From NCBI GenBank assembly GCA_009193035.1, contig SWDT01000014.1, forward strand, positions 213,791 to 277,790: a DNA stretch of 64,000 nucleotides. Reading direction: 5' to 3'. The DNA is from Halicephalobus mephisto (Eukaryota > Nematoda > Chromadorea > Rhabditida > Panagrolaimidae). A program made the translations under genes and the position numbers. The stretch's first letter is position 1; each line of letters opens with the position of its first letter. This document shows positions 22,640-34,331 of the stretch, one piece after another. The notes under the pieces were generated by a model. The model did not search any database. It saw nothing but the letters and a program-made list of their open reading frames with translations, and was not told where the DNA came from.

Positions 22640-23060
22640 AACGAAATTTACTTTCGTGTCGGGACCCAAAAATTTTAGAATTTTGAACTCGAATATTTCC
22701 AAAAAATTCATTTTTTAAATAAATTTCTGTTATAGTATGAATTTAATTAATTTGGAAAAAATATAAAAATAAAATAAAATCTACTTTCGTGTCGGGACCC
22801 AGAAATTTTAGAATTTTGAACTCGAATATTTTCAAAAAAATCATTTTTTAGATAAATTTCTGTTATAATATGAATTTAATTAATTTGAAAAAATATAAAA
22901 ATAAAATAAAATCTACTTTCGTGTCGGGACTCAGAAATTTTAGAATTTTGAACTCGAATATTTAAAAAAATTCATTTTTTAGATAAATTTCTGTTATAAT
23001 ATGAATTTAGCTAATTTGGAAAAAATATAAAAATAAAATAAAATCTACTTTCGTGTCGGG
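22640..23060. repeat. About 130-bp tandem repeat with TTTCGTGTCGGGACC core
   Basis: ACTTTCGTGTCGGGACYC occurs at about 22,652, 22,783, 22,915 and 23,047. Between copies are TTTTAGAATTTTGAACTCGA and AAATTTCTGTTATARTATGA. Copies are more than 90 percent alike by eye. Confidence 0.9.
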
Positions 23061-23389
23061 ACCTGAAAACCCCCTGAGGGATTCAAACTCAGACATCTTT
23101 AGGAAAATAATATTTCATAAATTCTCACTTTAAGATCAGGTTAGTTTTTTTAAAGCAATATAAAGATACAGTAAGGTCAATTTTCGTGTCGAGATTCCCT
23201 CAGGAGTTCAAATTACCACTTTAATAATTTCATTAAAAATTTCACTTTTTTAAATTTTTTTGAAAATCGACTTATATATACGTTTTTCGCCGAAAGTGCA
23301 CTAATTTCAAAACTTCATCGAAAACAATGCTTGTAACCGGTTGTTCATGTTGCGCAATTGTCTTTAAAAAAATCGAAAATTTCTCATCA

Positions 23390-23850
23390 CAAAAATCCGA
23401 AAAAAATTTTAAAAATATCCAAAAAAATTCAAAAAATAACAAAAAAATTCAAAAATAACTAAAAAAATAACTTAAAAAATAACTTAAAAAATTTAAAAAT
23501 AACTTAAAAAATTTAAAAAATAACCAAAAAAAGTTTTTAAAAAATTTTAAAAATATCCAAAAAAATTCAAAAATAACTTAAAAAATAACTTAAAAAATAA
23601 CTTAAAAAATTCAAAAATAACTTAAAAAATTTTAAAAATAACCAAAAAAATTTTAAAAATATCCAAAAAAATTCAAAAAATATCCAAAAAAATTCAAAAA
23701 TAACTTTAAAAAATTTTAAAAATATCCAAAAAATTTTAAAAATAACCAAAAAGTATAGAAAAATTTAAAAATACCTAAAAATAATCAAAAAAAAAATTTA
23801 AAATAACAAAAAAAATATTAAAAAATATTTTCAAAAAATACCCAAATGCC
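23390..23850. repeat. Low-complexity AAAAATAACTTAAAAAAT tract
   Basis: Simple repeats of AAAATATCCAAAAAAATTC and AAAATAACTTAAAAAATTT. The open frame at 23567-23749 (FFWIFLKFFKVIF type) is a translation of this tract, not a gene. Confidence 0.8.
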
Positions 23851-24149
23851 CAGTTGGTTGTCAACAATTGTTTTTTATTTTTTAAAATCACTATTGTTTG
23901 GCCTTTCCTCTTTGAGCATCTTCTGGACAGTTTTGGCCCCCCTTTGAGTTTCACACTGCGTGATTATTTTTCATTGTTCTTCGAGGAACAATAGGTTCGG
24001 AAATTTTCAAAATTTATTTTTTGAAGAAAAATGAAAAAGTTACAAAAAACGAATTTTTAAAACTTCCAAAAAAAGGAAAAATTGATCTCGACACGAAAAT
24101 ACAAAAAATAAAAACATTTAAGTTTCATAAAAATTCTCAACATAGCTAC

Positions 24150-24540
24150 AGTATCAATAATTACAGTTTCCTCCTTTCGCGTTAGGACAAATTTAAAAAT
24201 ATTTTTATTTTCTTCGTGTTAGGATAAATTTTAAAAAAATATTTTAAATTTTTTTTACTTTAGGACAAATTCAAAAATATTTTTATTTCCATTTTTTATA
24301 AAGAAAATTCCTTGTTGTAGAACTAAGTTAAAAAATTTTTTTTTCGTTTTAAGATTAATCTTAAAAATATTCTAATTTTTATAAAATTTTCTTTAATTTT
24401 TATTACTTTTAAGTATAAAAATATCCTAATTTTTATTAATTTTAGTTTTAAAAATATCCTAATTTTTATTAATTTTAGTTTTAAAAATATCCTAATTTTT
24501 ATTAATTTTAGTTTTAAAAATATCCTAATTTTTATTATTC
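24150..24540. repeat. AAAATATCCTAATTTTTATT tandem repeat
   Basis: Several copies of TTTAGTTTTAAAAATATCC plus TAATTTTTATTAA in the second half, preceded by diverged units with CGTGTTAGGACAAATT. Confidence 0.7.
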
Positions 24541-24628
24541 TTTATCAAACTCCTAACCGCCTCAGGAGAACAAAAGCAATAACATTTATTTTTGAGAAAA
24601 TTCACGGTGATTTCTTTCTTTTTTCCAG

Positions 24629-24704
24629 AAACAAAGACTCAGGTCCGTTTGAATTTGAATATAACATCAAACAGAAAAATGTACTTATTGTCCGAGAAAA
24701 ATAA
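24629..24704 (+). other. Possible terminal exon of an unplaced gene
   Basis: A strong acceptor TTTCTTTCTTTTTTCCAG ends at 24,628. After one base the frame reads NKDSGPFEFEYNIKQKNVLI then VREK and stops (TAA at 24,702-24,704), and AATAAA follows at about 24,731. The alternating polar/hydrophobic end looks like a beta-strand C-terminus. No upstream exon in phase was found, so this may be chance or a gene remnant. Confidence 0.3.
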
Positions 24705-24813
24705 ATAGGAAATGTGATTTTTATTTTTTAAATAAAGGATTTAGAGACAATAGAAAAAATAAAATTGGAGTTTTGGTATAATGTGAATGAAATAAAAACT
24801 GACCTCAAATAAC

Positions 24814-24854
24814 CTTTTAAATGAAGGAAGGGCTAAACAGCAGTCAGATCCAAT
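24814..24854 (-). other. Possible 41-nt exon
   Basis: On the minus strand an acceptor ACTATTTCAG and a donor AAAAG/GTTATT enclose 41 nt with a single open frame reading IGSDCCLALPSFK. No neighbouring exon could be joined. Confidence 0.2.
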
Positions 24855-24929
24855 CTGAAATAGTAAAGGTAAATTCAAAACAACACAAATTACATTAATT
24901 TAAAAATTGGAAATTTCACGATGGAATCA

Positions 24930-25190
24930 TAAGTGAAAAATCGAAAATTTTCGTTGCAGAAAAAATTCAAAAATTTTCGTTACAGGAGAAAATCGAAAAA
25001 CTTCGTTATAAGAGAAAATTCAAAAATTTTCATTATAGAAGAAAATCAAAAATTTTCGTTGTAAAAAAAATAAGAGGTTTTCGTTGTAGGAGAAAATTCA
25101 AAATTTTCGTTGTAAGAAAAATTCAAAAATTTTCGTTGTAAAAGAATTAGAAGTTTTCGTTGCAGAAGAAAATCGAAAATTTTCGTTTCG
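24930..25190. repeat. About 38-bp minisatellite (TTTTCGTTGTAAGAGAAAA)
   Basis: Seven to eight units of TTTTCGTTRYAGRAGAAAAT plus TCAAAAA, a further variant of the TTTTCGT-type repeats of this window. A similar looser array continues to about 25,600. Confidence 0.75.
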
Positions 25191-25599
25191 AGATCTGTGA
25201 AGAAATATTTCTAGAAATAATTTTTCAATAATCATGCAAAAATAAATTGAATTTTATTTTAAAAATAGATAATCAAAAACAATCGCTCCAAGACCTTCTA
25301 TCAAGTAATAAAAAACTCAATTTTCGTTTTGAGACCAAATTATTTCCTTTCTAAAATATTAGAAACAATCGTTTTAGGATTTTTTATAGAAAAATAAAAA
25401 ACTATTTTTCTTCCAAAATTAAATTACTTTCGTCACAGATATCATCAGAAGTGATCGCATCGAGACCTTTCGCTGGACAATAAAAACTTAAATTTTTTCA
25501 AGATTGAATTACCTTCATCATAGATATCGCTCCAAAACCTTCTGTAAAAAAATAAAAACTCAATTTTCGTCTCAAGACAAAGCTACTTTCGAAAATATC

Positions 25600-25860
25600 A
25601 AAAATAATCGTTTCAAAACATTCAATAAAAAAATTTTAAATTTTAAATATTTAATAAAAAAATTATAAATTTTAAATATTTAATAAGAAATTATAAATTT
25701 TAAATATTTAATAAGAAATTTTAAATTTTAAACATTTAATAAGAAATTTTTAATTTTTAATTTTTAAAAATTTTATATTTTAAATATTTAGTAAAAAATC
25801 TTAAATTTTAAATTTTAAAAAATTTTATATTTTAAATATTTAGTAAAAAATCTTAAATTT
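25600..25860. repeat. AAATATTTAATAAGAAATTT low-complexity array
   Basis: About ten diverged copies of TTTTAAATATTTAATAAGAAAT. No coding potential. Confidence 0.75.
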
Positions 25861-26420
25861 TAATTTAGAAGAGAAATACCTCCCTTGAAGACTTGGAAAA
25901 CTTAAAAGACCCATTCCGGAGGTCAATCACAGTGAAAAAGCGGTTTGAGGAAGAAAGAAGCGCAAAAACTGACCGGTTGTCGGATCGCGAACAAATTGAA
26001 TAACACTTGCATTTTTCACTCGATTCAATTTTCGATCCAACAAAGAAAAAAATTGAAACCAGAATTGAATTCACAGGCCAAAACAAAATCCCTTGTCTTG
26101 ATCGGAGTCGAAAGGTTTTCCTTTTTCCTCTTAAATTTTTATTCTTTGTCCAAAACTTGAAATTTTGGGATTTTTAATATTTAATTTTGAACAGAAAACA
26201 ACTGAGTAAATTTATATTTTTTTAAAAATATTCATTGTCAGCAAAAAAGGATATTTCCATTGTTTCGAAATTTGGCCTTTGCAGAGGACATTGAAAAAAA
26301 TGAAAAAGGAAGCTTTTCGCGATGGAGGTTTTTGGACTGATTTAATCCTGATCTCAGATGCCAGGTTATTCTGGGATATGTTGAAATTTTGCAAACAATG
26401 GTCCAGGTCAATAGGTTTAA
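25861..26420. other. Balanced-composition island, unassigned
   Basis: This 560-bp stretch lacks the local repeats and has open frames on both strands (for example 25865-26086 minus, 25945-26160 plus, 26212-26532 minus), none with a recognisable domain or a convincing exon boundary. It may hold diverged exons or regulatory DNA. Confidence 0.25.
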
Positions 26421-26544
26421 AAAAATTTAAAATAGTTTCCGTATGAAAAATTAAATAAAAAACGAGATTAAAATTACTGTAATCCGAAAACGATTTTAAA
26501 AATGGTTTCAAAATGAAAGTTATATTTGTCATAAAAAAGTTAAA

Positions 26545-26960
26545 ATTACTGTAACTTCAAAAAAATGATTTTAAAAATAATTTTTACATAAAAAATCGAA
26601 ATTACCGTAATCCGAAGAAGATAATTATAAAAATGATCCTGGCACGAAAATTCAATTTAACAATATTTAAGTTACTGTAACTTGAAAAAAATAATTTCTA
26701 AATAAAAAATCGAAATTACCGTAATCCCGAAGAAGATAATTATAAAAATGATCCTGGCACGAAAATTCAAATTAAGAAACCGAAATTACTGTAACTTGAA
26801 AAAGATAATTTTAAAAACAATTTTTATACAAAAAATCGAAATTACCGTAACCTGAAGAAGATAATTATAAAACCCGTCTCGACAAGAAAATTCAATTTAA
26901 GAACATTTAAGTTACTGTAACTAGAAAAAAATCATGGAAATTGTCTCAACACGAAAATTT
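26545..26960. repeat. About 110-bp tandem repeat with TACTGTAACTTGAAAAA
   Basis: Alternating AAATTACCGTAATCCGAAGA and ATTACTGTAACTTGAAAAAR, with ATGATCCTGGCACGAAAATT in two of the copies (about 26,635 and 26,748). Four diverged units. Confidence 0.75.
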
Positions 26961-27584
26961 AAATAACTACGAAAAATCAAGATTACTGTAATTTGTCGTA
27001 TTAGGAAAAATAAAAATGACCGCGACAAAACAGAAAATTCTTACTTTAGCATACTGTATATTAGTATATCTTTTACTTTCCGAAATTCGCTTCAGGACCA
27101 TGTTTCGAAATTCTCGTCAAGACCAATTTTAATTTTTTTAATGAAAAAAGTTTTTCAAAAATGATGATTTTCTTCTTTTTTGAATATGACGTTATTCTTA
27201 TTCAAAATCGTCATATTCTGTAACAATAGCTAACTATTATCTATGTTTTGAGTAATGGAGATAATTTTCAAAAGTCACGTTGACGACGGGAACGACGTTT
27301 GATGACGTTTTTACTCATCTTTAATCAATTAATTCGATTCGGGTCAAATTCAAACAAAAATAATTCGATTTTTTGTAGGAATCCAATTGAAATTAAATCG
27401 AAATTTTAAAAACGTCCAACATTACGGTCACTTTTCCGAAAATGACAAAAATTATTTTTAAAGTTACAGTAATTTTAAGAAAATTTAAAAAATTTTTGAC
27501 TTTGTGATCACTTTGCCAAGATTACGAGATTAATTTTGGTATTACGTACATTTCGGAAAAACAAATAATTACAGTAATCAGATT

Positions 27585-27800
27585 AAGAAAAACAACATTG
27601 GCATTGAGGACACTTCGCCAAAAACTGATAAGATCTTTTTGGCGTTGTGTTTTTTTCGCCAAACTTACGAGATTAATTCTAGTATTACGGACATTTCGGG
27701 AAAAACAAATAATTACAGTAATCAGATTAAGAAAAATAACATTGGCATTGAGAACACTTCGCCAAAAAGATCTTATAATTTTTGGCGTTATGTCCTCTGT
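27585..27800. repeat. TTGGCATTGAG...TTCGCCAA repeat, two units
   Basis: Two units of about 130 bp each (starting near 27,597 and 27,740) with ACATTGGCATTGAGRACACT, TTCGCCAAAA, and TTTTTGGCGTTRTGT. They are related to the 86-bp array at 1.4-2.2 kb. The two overlapping open frames here are repeat-derived. Confidence 0.7.
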
Positions 27801-27899
27801 GCCAAATTTGGAATAAAAATTATTATGGTACTTTCATCAAAAATTGAAAAACCGATTGAAAACCAAAAAGGAAACGATAAAAACGGAGACTTGATCCAA

Positions 27900-28560
27900 A
27901 CACAAAGCAGTTTTTTTTGACTATTTGTCAAAGTCTCCAAAAGTCACTTTGTCAACTCAAATTCGAATTGAGTGCAAACAAAAAGTTTCGGTTGTTGGAG
28001 ATCGGCGGCTTTCTTTTGTTCCTTTTGATAGAAGGGAAATCGGAATAGAATTTGAATCTGTCCTAAAGAGGTGAGATCGAACTTGATACTGTTCATATAT
28101 GGAAAAATTATTTACTTTTTGACATTTTATTGATGTTTTTGGATTTGATCACAAAACTTTAGAGGGCTGAATCATCAATTCTTTGTTTGTAGGAACAAAA
28201 AATTGTGAAATCAAATGGAAAAACAAGACCGAATCACGAGCATTGACAAAAGGATGATTTAAGATTGAGTGCGGAACTCGAACCAAAGACTGTCGCGTAC
28301 AATTTCCGGAATTCTAACATTGCGCCACGGAAACCAAAAAGGAGTTACTTTTTCTAATATTTATAACCTTTATCATTTGTCCTTTGTTCAGCCATCATTG
28401 ACCACGTTTTAACCGAAAATAAAAACAATTTCCTCCATCAAAAAAAGTTTCGTCAACAAATTAGTCAATCATCAAGTGCATCAAAGATTTGCACAAATGA
28501 AAAACAATTGAATATCACAAAATAAATTCTATCCACTTTCGCGCAAAAATTTTGCAAAAC
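27900..28560. other. Non-repetitive intergenic block
   Basis: About 650 bp of balanced sequence without a supported exon. It contains the tRNA-like sequence annotated at 28,269-28,335 and several ATTGTT/ACAAAG words. Confidence 0.3.
28269..28335 (-). pseudogene. Degenerate tRNA-like sequence
   Basis: On the minus strand A-box-like TGGCGCAATGTTAGAATTCC is followed, about 35 nt on, by a good B box GGTTCGAGTTCC. The acceptor stem and anticodon arm are poor, so it is a pseudogene or SINE remnant. Confidence 0.45.
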
Positions 28561-28639
28561 AACTGTAAACAAAAAAAATTCAAAAACTCAAAACCAGGTA
28601 AAGACACAATTTAACTACCGAAATTTATGATTTTTGAAC

Positions 28640-29260
28640 TTTTGGAGGTAAATTGAATTTCGTAAAAAAAGTTGTTTTTAATTTTAAAAAACTTTTTTAA
28701 AAATTTTGAAAAATATTTTTTTTGAAAATTTCTGAATTTTTTCTAAAATGAATTCAGATTTATATTATCTATTAAAAAATTGTCAGAAATTTCTTAAAAG
28801 AAGAAAATTCAAAGATCGCAACTTGGAAAAAATTAAAAACAACTTATTGTTTGTGTCTTACAAATGAGTGAACATGTTATTTGTTGACGATCACATTGAT
28901 TCTCGTCGAATTCTCAAAAGGGAAATTGTCCATTATTAAAAAATTTAAAAAAAATTGAAAAAATCGAAAATTGAAAAAATCGAAAATGTGAAAAAATTGA
29001 AAAAATCAAAAACGTGAAAAAAATTTAAAAATTTAAAAAATCAAAAATGTGAAAATGTGAAAAAAAATTTTAAAAAATTAAAGAATTTAAAATTTTAAAA
29101 AATCGAAAATATGAAAAAAAATTTTAAAATTTTAAAAATCGAAAATGTGAAAAAAATTTTAAAATTTTAAAAATTTGAAATGTGAAAAAAATTTAAAAAA
29201 ATTAAAGAATTGAAAAAATTGAAAATGTAAAAAAATTAAAAATTGAAAAAAAATTAAAAA
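28640..29260. repeat. AT-rich, GAAAATGTGAAAAAAATTT simple repeats
   Basis: From 28,930 to 29,260 the sequence is a degenerate repeat of AAAATCGAAAATGTGAAAAA with TTTTAAAAAATT. Nothing coding. Confidence 0.7.
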
Positions 29261-29450
29261 TGCGAAAAGTTATTGTTCCTCGAAAAAATAACAAAGAAAT
29301 CTGAGAAAATTGAATTTTGCGAAATTGATCTCGACAATGGAATTAGTAATTTTTAATTTTTAATTTAAAAAAAATAAAAATGACGAAATTTGAAACAGAG
29401 GAGAGGGGACTTTTGGGGTAGGGACTTAAAAGTAAAATTACAATACTTAC

Positions 29451-29464
29451 GTAACAATGAAGAT
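29451..29464 (-). other. Possible 14-nt microexon
   Basis: On the minus strand a near-ideal acceptor AAACTTTTTTCAG is followed by 14 nt (ATCTTCATTGTTAC) and then a near-ideal donor GTAAGTATT. Both signals are among the best in the window, but so close together they may instead be a recursive splice site or chance. Confidence 0.2.
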
Positions 29465-29739
29465 CTGAAAAAAGTTTTTCCAAAGTCTATTGTTTGAAAC
29501 CCAATCCTTACTTTAATCTCGCGAAAACGGATTTTCCAAAAAATAGATGTTAAAAGTACTTGTTAGAGAAACCTGTTTTTTTACATTAAGTATCGTAGTT
29601 TTGTCCTTATAAAGTGTGATCCCGAGGATTTCAAAACATACATTAAAGTCGGAGTACTTGAGGAAATACCGCTATAGATAGGAAAAAAATTGTAGTTGGA
29701 ATTTTTCCAAAAAGAGTTGACCGTGTTTTTTGGTTTTCA

Positions 29740-30410
29740 GAAGAAAAAATAGAAGGATATTTTAGGGATTTTAAAAGTAATGATTATAAAAAATTTTGTA
29801 TATGCCAATGGGCAGAGACGACATGAAGGTCTATATTGAAGAAGGTGGGAAATCTTCTAGAAGAAATAAAAAAGTAGTAGAATATTATTTTGAGTATTTT
29901 CAGAAATTTTGAGAGCAATGATTATAGATGATTTTTTTGTATATGCTAATAAGCAGAGACGATATGAAAGTCTATATTGAAGAAGGTGGGAAATCTTCTA
30001 GAAGAAATAAAAAAAAGTAGTAGAATCTTATTTTGAGTATTTTCAGAAATTTTGAGAGCAATGATTGTAACAAATTTTGTATATGCTAATAAGCAGATAC
30101 AATATGAAGGTCTATATTGAAGAAGGTGGGAAATCTTCTAGAAGAAATAGTAGTTCTTTTTGGGACTTTTAGGAGAGAATCTTTCCAGATACATCTTTGT
30201 GTGTATCTATAGGTAAAACAACAAAGATCTATATTGAAGAGAACATGATATCCTTCCAGGTGACAGAGGAACAATAAAGTCCCTCTGGGGTACTTTTGGG
30301 GATCTTAGAAGAAAACAACTCTGGACACTTCCTTGTGCATATCCATAGGTAAAAACAATATAGATTTAAATTGAGGAACACAGGACATCCTGTAGAAGAA
30401 AAATCCAATT
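29740..30410. repeat. About 140-bp tandem repeat, five diverged copies
   Basis: TCTATATTGAAGAAGGTGGG plus AAATCTTCTAGAAGAAAT recurs near 29,831, 29,970 and 30,111. Two more diverged copies near 30,228 and 30,365 carry GATATCCTTCCAGG or GACATCCTGTAGAAG. Each is preceded by GTATATGCYAATRRGCAGA or a related word. The minus-strand frame at 30086-30274 is a product of the repeat. Confidence 0.8.
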
Positions 30411-30449
30411 CACAAACAAAGACCCCTTAGGGGTACTCCCGGAAGTCTC

Positions 30450-30800
30450 AACCACTGACAACCGAAAACACTTTTTGGACTAAACCACTCTCGAATCCAC
30501 TTCTGTCCCATATTGTCTACTTGACGAATCAAAACAGACATGTTTTCTTGTTTGATTCGAATTTTTGATTCCGAAGTTTTTTCGGTTCCTTGATTCCATC
30601 TTCGTGTTATTCAACTTCAAGGTCAAAGTGTCAAACAAAAGGAAATTTTTCGCTGGACAAAATAAAAATCTAGGAAGTCAAATTTGGTTTTTGTTTGGAA
30701 AAAATTTGGTGCCCATTGAAAAGAATAAAGAAACAAGGACAATTGACTAATGAACCTCGATTTTTCTTTACTGAAACAAAAAATGATTTTTTTCTTATCG
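30450..30800. other. Intergenic, no supported gene
   Basis: Balanced sequence with a short open frame at 30565-30750 that has no splice context or domain, and a small inverted repeat (CGAATCAAA around 30,524 and TTTGATTCG around 30,551). Confidence 0.3.
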
Positions 30801-30939
30801 CGAAGATTTTTATCGACATTTTATTTGAAAAAATTTATTTGCAAGGCTCGACACTGAGTATCTTCATGTGATTAACCGTAGTAAAGATTTATGGGGTCAA
30901 AAAAGTAAAACTTTCAGGGTCTTGGAACGAAAAAGTGAA

Positions 30940-31170
30940 AGTTAAAATATTGTAAAAGTAAAAGTAAAAGTAAAAATATTATAAAAGTAAAAATATTGTA
31001 AAAATAAAAGTAAAAGTAAAAATATTGTAAAAATTAAAATATTATAAAAGAAAAAATATTACAAAAGTAAAAATATTACAAAAGTAAAAATATTGTAAAA
31101 GTAAAAGTAAAAATAAAAATATTACAAAAGTAGAAATATTGTAAAAGTAAAAATATTATAAAAGTAAAAG
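30940..31170. repeat. AAAGTAAAAATATTRTAA microsatellite-like array
   Basis: About fourteen short units of GTAAAAGTAAAAATATT. Confidence 0.85.
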
Positions 31171-31399
31171 TACAAGATCAAACTAAATTCGTTTTGAGAC
31201 CACATAACTCGCTAAAAAGTGCTTTTCGCGTCGAGATAATCAAATTTGCTAAGAAAATATCGAGAAGAAAATGAGGGGGTTACTGTAGGGATACTGTAGA
31301 GATCGACGATTGAATTATTTCCGCGTTAGAACGTAGAAGTTGATTCAGGATGTTTCACGACGAAAAAATAAAAAAAGTTACAGTAAAAGTAATATAAAT

Positions 31400-31870
31400 G
31401 AAAAGTTAAACTATTTTCGTTCTGGGACCATAAGTTTTTCAAAAATCAATTTTCGCGCTGAAACCACGAAATCCATCAAAAACATTATATAATGAAAAAA
31501 AGGATCATTACAGTAAGAATATTGTACAAATAAAAGACCAAGTTATTTTCGTGTTAAGATCAGGAAAAATTTTAAGAAGTTATTTTTCGTTGTGAGAGCA
31601 CAAAAGTACTTCAAAAAAATCCCGGAACGAAAAATCTGAGTTTTATTTTTTTTATAAAAATTAAGGATTTAATGTTCCTATGTCCTGGAACGAAAATGTT
31701 TTTTTTTCATCGTTTTAAAACCATGGAAAATTTTAAGAAGTTATTTTTCGTTTTGAGATCACAAAAGTACTTAAAACAAATCCCGGAACGAAAAATCTAA
31801 TCTCTTTAATAAAAATTAACGATTTGACGTTCCTGTATTCTAAAACGAAAATGTTTTCTTTCATCGTTTT
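31400..31870. repeat. Diverged tandem units with CCCGGAACGAAAAATCT
   Basis: Two units of about 175 bp (about 31,550-31,690 and 31,725-31,865) share AAAATTTTAAGAAGTTATTT, TTCGTT, and AATCCCGGAACGAAAAATCT. The following 31,870-32,110 is balanced sequence without a supported gene. Confidence 0.6.
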
Positions 31871-32344
31871 AAAACCATAAACTGTCGAATTTTATTACGA
31901 AAACCTTTTTCTCACTCAACTTACTGGGCAAATTCCATGTTGCGATGTTTGAACAATGGAAAACCATAAAAGACGAATCAGCGATCCATCTATTCAGGCA
32001 ACAAAAGACGAAAATACCTACAATAAACGTGTTTGTCGTTTGTTTTCTCAAAAAACCCAATAGAAAAAATACAATGAATGAATCTTGAGTTGGGGTCGAA
32101 TTTTGAGAAAATACGGAAATCGCACTATTGTAAAAAAATTTTATATAAAATTTCCCAAAAAAAGTTCAAAAATGACAATTTCGAATTCTCAATAAAAAAT
32201 TTAAAAACTTTTATATAAAATTTTAATTTCGAAACTTTGAATTTAAAATTAAATTATTTTTAAAAAAATTATATTTTTATATTTTAAAAAAATATAACTT
32301 TCTACAGTATTTTTAAAATTTCGGAATGTTCTATTAAATTCTGA

Positions 32345-32575
32345 AAAATTTAGTAAAATAAAATTTCGTAAAAATTACTTTTTTTTGAATAAAATAAAAT
32401 TTCATAAAAGTAATTTTTTTTAATAAAATAAAATTTCGTAAAAATTACTTTTTTTTGAATAAAATAAAATTTCATAAAAGTAATTTTTTTTAATAAAATA
32501 AAATTTCGTAAAAATTACTTTTTTTTGAATAAAATAAAATTTCGTAAAAATTACTTTTTTTTTGAGTAAAATATG
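32345..32575. repeat. AAAATAAAATTTCGTAAAAA tandem repeat, about 30-bp unit
   Basis: About seven units of AATAAAATAAAATTTCRTAA plus AARTTACTTTTTTTT. The minus-strand frame at 32420-32635 (KVIFTKFYFI repeats) is translation of this array. Confidence 0.9.
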
Positions 32576-32799
32576 GTCGAAAAACCAGAAGGTGGAAAAT
32601 ATTATTTTATTAGAATTCGTTTTCAAAAATGACATTTTTATGATTTTATTAGATTAAGTAATGAGGTACTTGAGCTATTAAAGAAGGTAATGAGATTGGA
32701 AGTCTTAAAGAGAAAATTGGTTTTGACAGGAAAATGATGTAAAAATTGTACTTTTTCGTCATTAGCTCATGTGGGTGATTTTGAGACAAAAATCAAATA

Positions 32800-33370
32800 A
32801 GAATTTTTTATTTTTCGTGGTGGCAAAATTACGTTACTAAAATGGTCTTAGAACGAAAATAAAACTAGGGATAACTTTCGTGGTGAGACAAGTGAAAATT
32901 TACATAAATGATCTTGATGACAAAAATCAAATAAGAATTTATTATTTTTCGTGGTGAGAAAATTACGTCACTAAAATGATCTTAGAACGAAAATAAAATT
33001 AAAGATAACTTTCGTGGTGAGATAAATGAAAATTTACATAAATGTTTTTGAAGAGAAAATGATTTCGAAATTATACTTTTTCGTAGTGAGACCAATTTTG
33101 AATCATTAAAATGATTTTTAAATAAAAATAAAATTTTAAAAAACGACTTTCAACATTTTCATTTTTCCTGCCAGGAAAAATTCTACTTAAATGGTCCTGA
33201 AACGAAAATTACGATTTTTCGCGGTGGGACCAATTTTGAATCATCAAAATGATTTTTAGATAAAAATAAAATTTAAAAAAAAGATTTTTAACATTTTCAT
33301 CGATTTTGTGACAAAAAATTTACTCAAATGATCCTGAAACGAAAATTACGATTTTTCGCGGTGGGACGAA
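32800..33370. repeat. About 120-bp tandem repeat with TTTTTCGTGGTGAGA core
   Basis: TTTCGTGGTGRNA, AAAATGRTCTTAGAACGAAA and GATAACTTTCGTGGTGAGA recur from 32,810 to 33,370 in four to five units. The last two carry TTTTTCGCGGTGGGAC. Confidence 0.75.
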
Positions 33371-33681
33371 TGAACCTTGAACAAGATTTCAATATGATTA
33401 CTTCTCTATACAAACATTGCAAAACGAAAAAACTTCCTTGAGGAAATCCGAAATAAAGCAAAAATCGCGCAGATGGCCAGACAAAAGCGGTTTTCTGGCG
33501 AGGAAACACAGCAACAAAAGAGATTTTCTTTTGTTTCCTGGAGGAAGAAAACGCGATTGGGAAATCTTTGTTTTGGTTGAATCTTAATTTTCTTCAACAA
33601 TGCCTTTGATGACAAAAACTATGAAATAACAATGGACAATTATCAGAAATTTGACAATGGTTTTTTCGAAGAGCAACTAAC

Positions 33682-33728
33682 CTGATAGATACAGTAACCG
33701 GGAGGGTCGTTGAAAGGCTTGATGGACT
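33682..33728 (-). other. Possible 47-nt exon
   Basis: On the minus strand acceptor GCTTTATTTCCAG precedes 33,728 and donor CAG/GTTAGT follows 33,682. The best frame by codon usage reads SIKPFNDPPGYCIYQ (phase 1 in, phase 0 out). Two other frames are also open. Flanking exons are uncertain; 34,332-34,391 is one candidate neighbour. Confidence 0.3.
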
Positions 33729-33812
33729 CTGGAAATAAAGCAACATTAACATAGATGTTTTTATTACAGTAGGCCACGAAAACATGAAAATTTTCGAATT
33801 TATTAATAGACA

Positions 33813-33913
33813 TCTCGATGGATGCCTTGGTGAACACCTCGATGAACACCTTGATGGATGCCTTGATGGACACCTCGATGAACACCTTGATGGACACCTT
33901 GGTGAACATGTTG
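33813..33913. repeat. 12-bp tandem repeat (GATGGACACCTT type)
   Basis: About eight units of GATGRAYRCCTT/CTCG. It generates Ser/Arg/Pro-rich frames on the minus strand (33594-33932 and 33643-33909) and a Met/Thr/Leu frame on the plus strand, none of which I treat as genes. Confidence 0.85.
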
Positions 33914-34331
33914 AGGAATCAATAAAAATCACGAATACTGTATGACAAACTACATAACATTTGAATATTTTAAAATTCTTCTTTTATGAAAAAATTTAGC
34001 ATTCTCAATAGATGCCTTGCGGAATCCTTCTAAATCTATTTTTTTGTAAAAAAAGTATCTGGAGTAATTTCCTTTGGGAATGTAATAAGTGCAGAAAAGA
34101 GTATTCTAAGATTTTTTAATTAAAAAAGATTTTAATTTTTTAGAAAAACTCCCACGTTCGTTTCGATTACTTTTACCGTACCGTGGGGCAATCTACGAGA
34201 GTCGGAGATACCACATCTGGAGTTCCATGTAAATGACAGGTGTTTTTTCTTTTTTAAATTGCGTACAGTCCCGTTTTTTCCAAAAACATTTCTAATTTAA
34301 AATGATGAAAAACTTCGAATTCGAAATTCAC

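Noticed and set aside
33594..33932. Cys/Arg/Ser/Pro-rich frame on the minus strand (112 codons)
   Set aside because: It is translation of a 12-bp tandem repeat in one of several open frames, without a domain or start context.
34140..34260. Minus-strand exon linking 34,332-34,391 to 33,682-33,728
   Set aside because: One frame is open with a fitting donor phase, but the acceptor lacks a pyrimidine tract and the only good AG leads to a stop.
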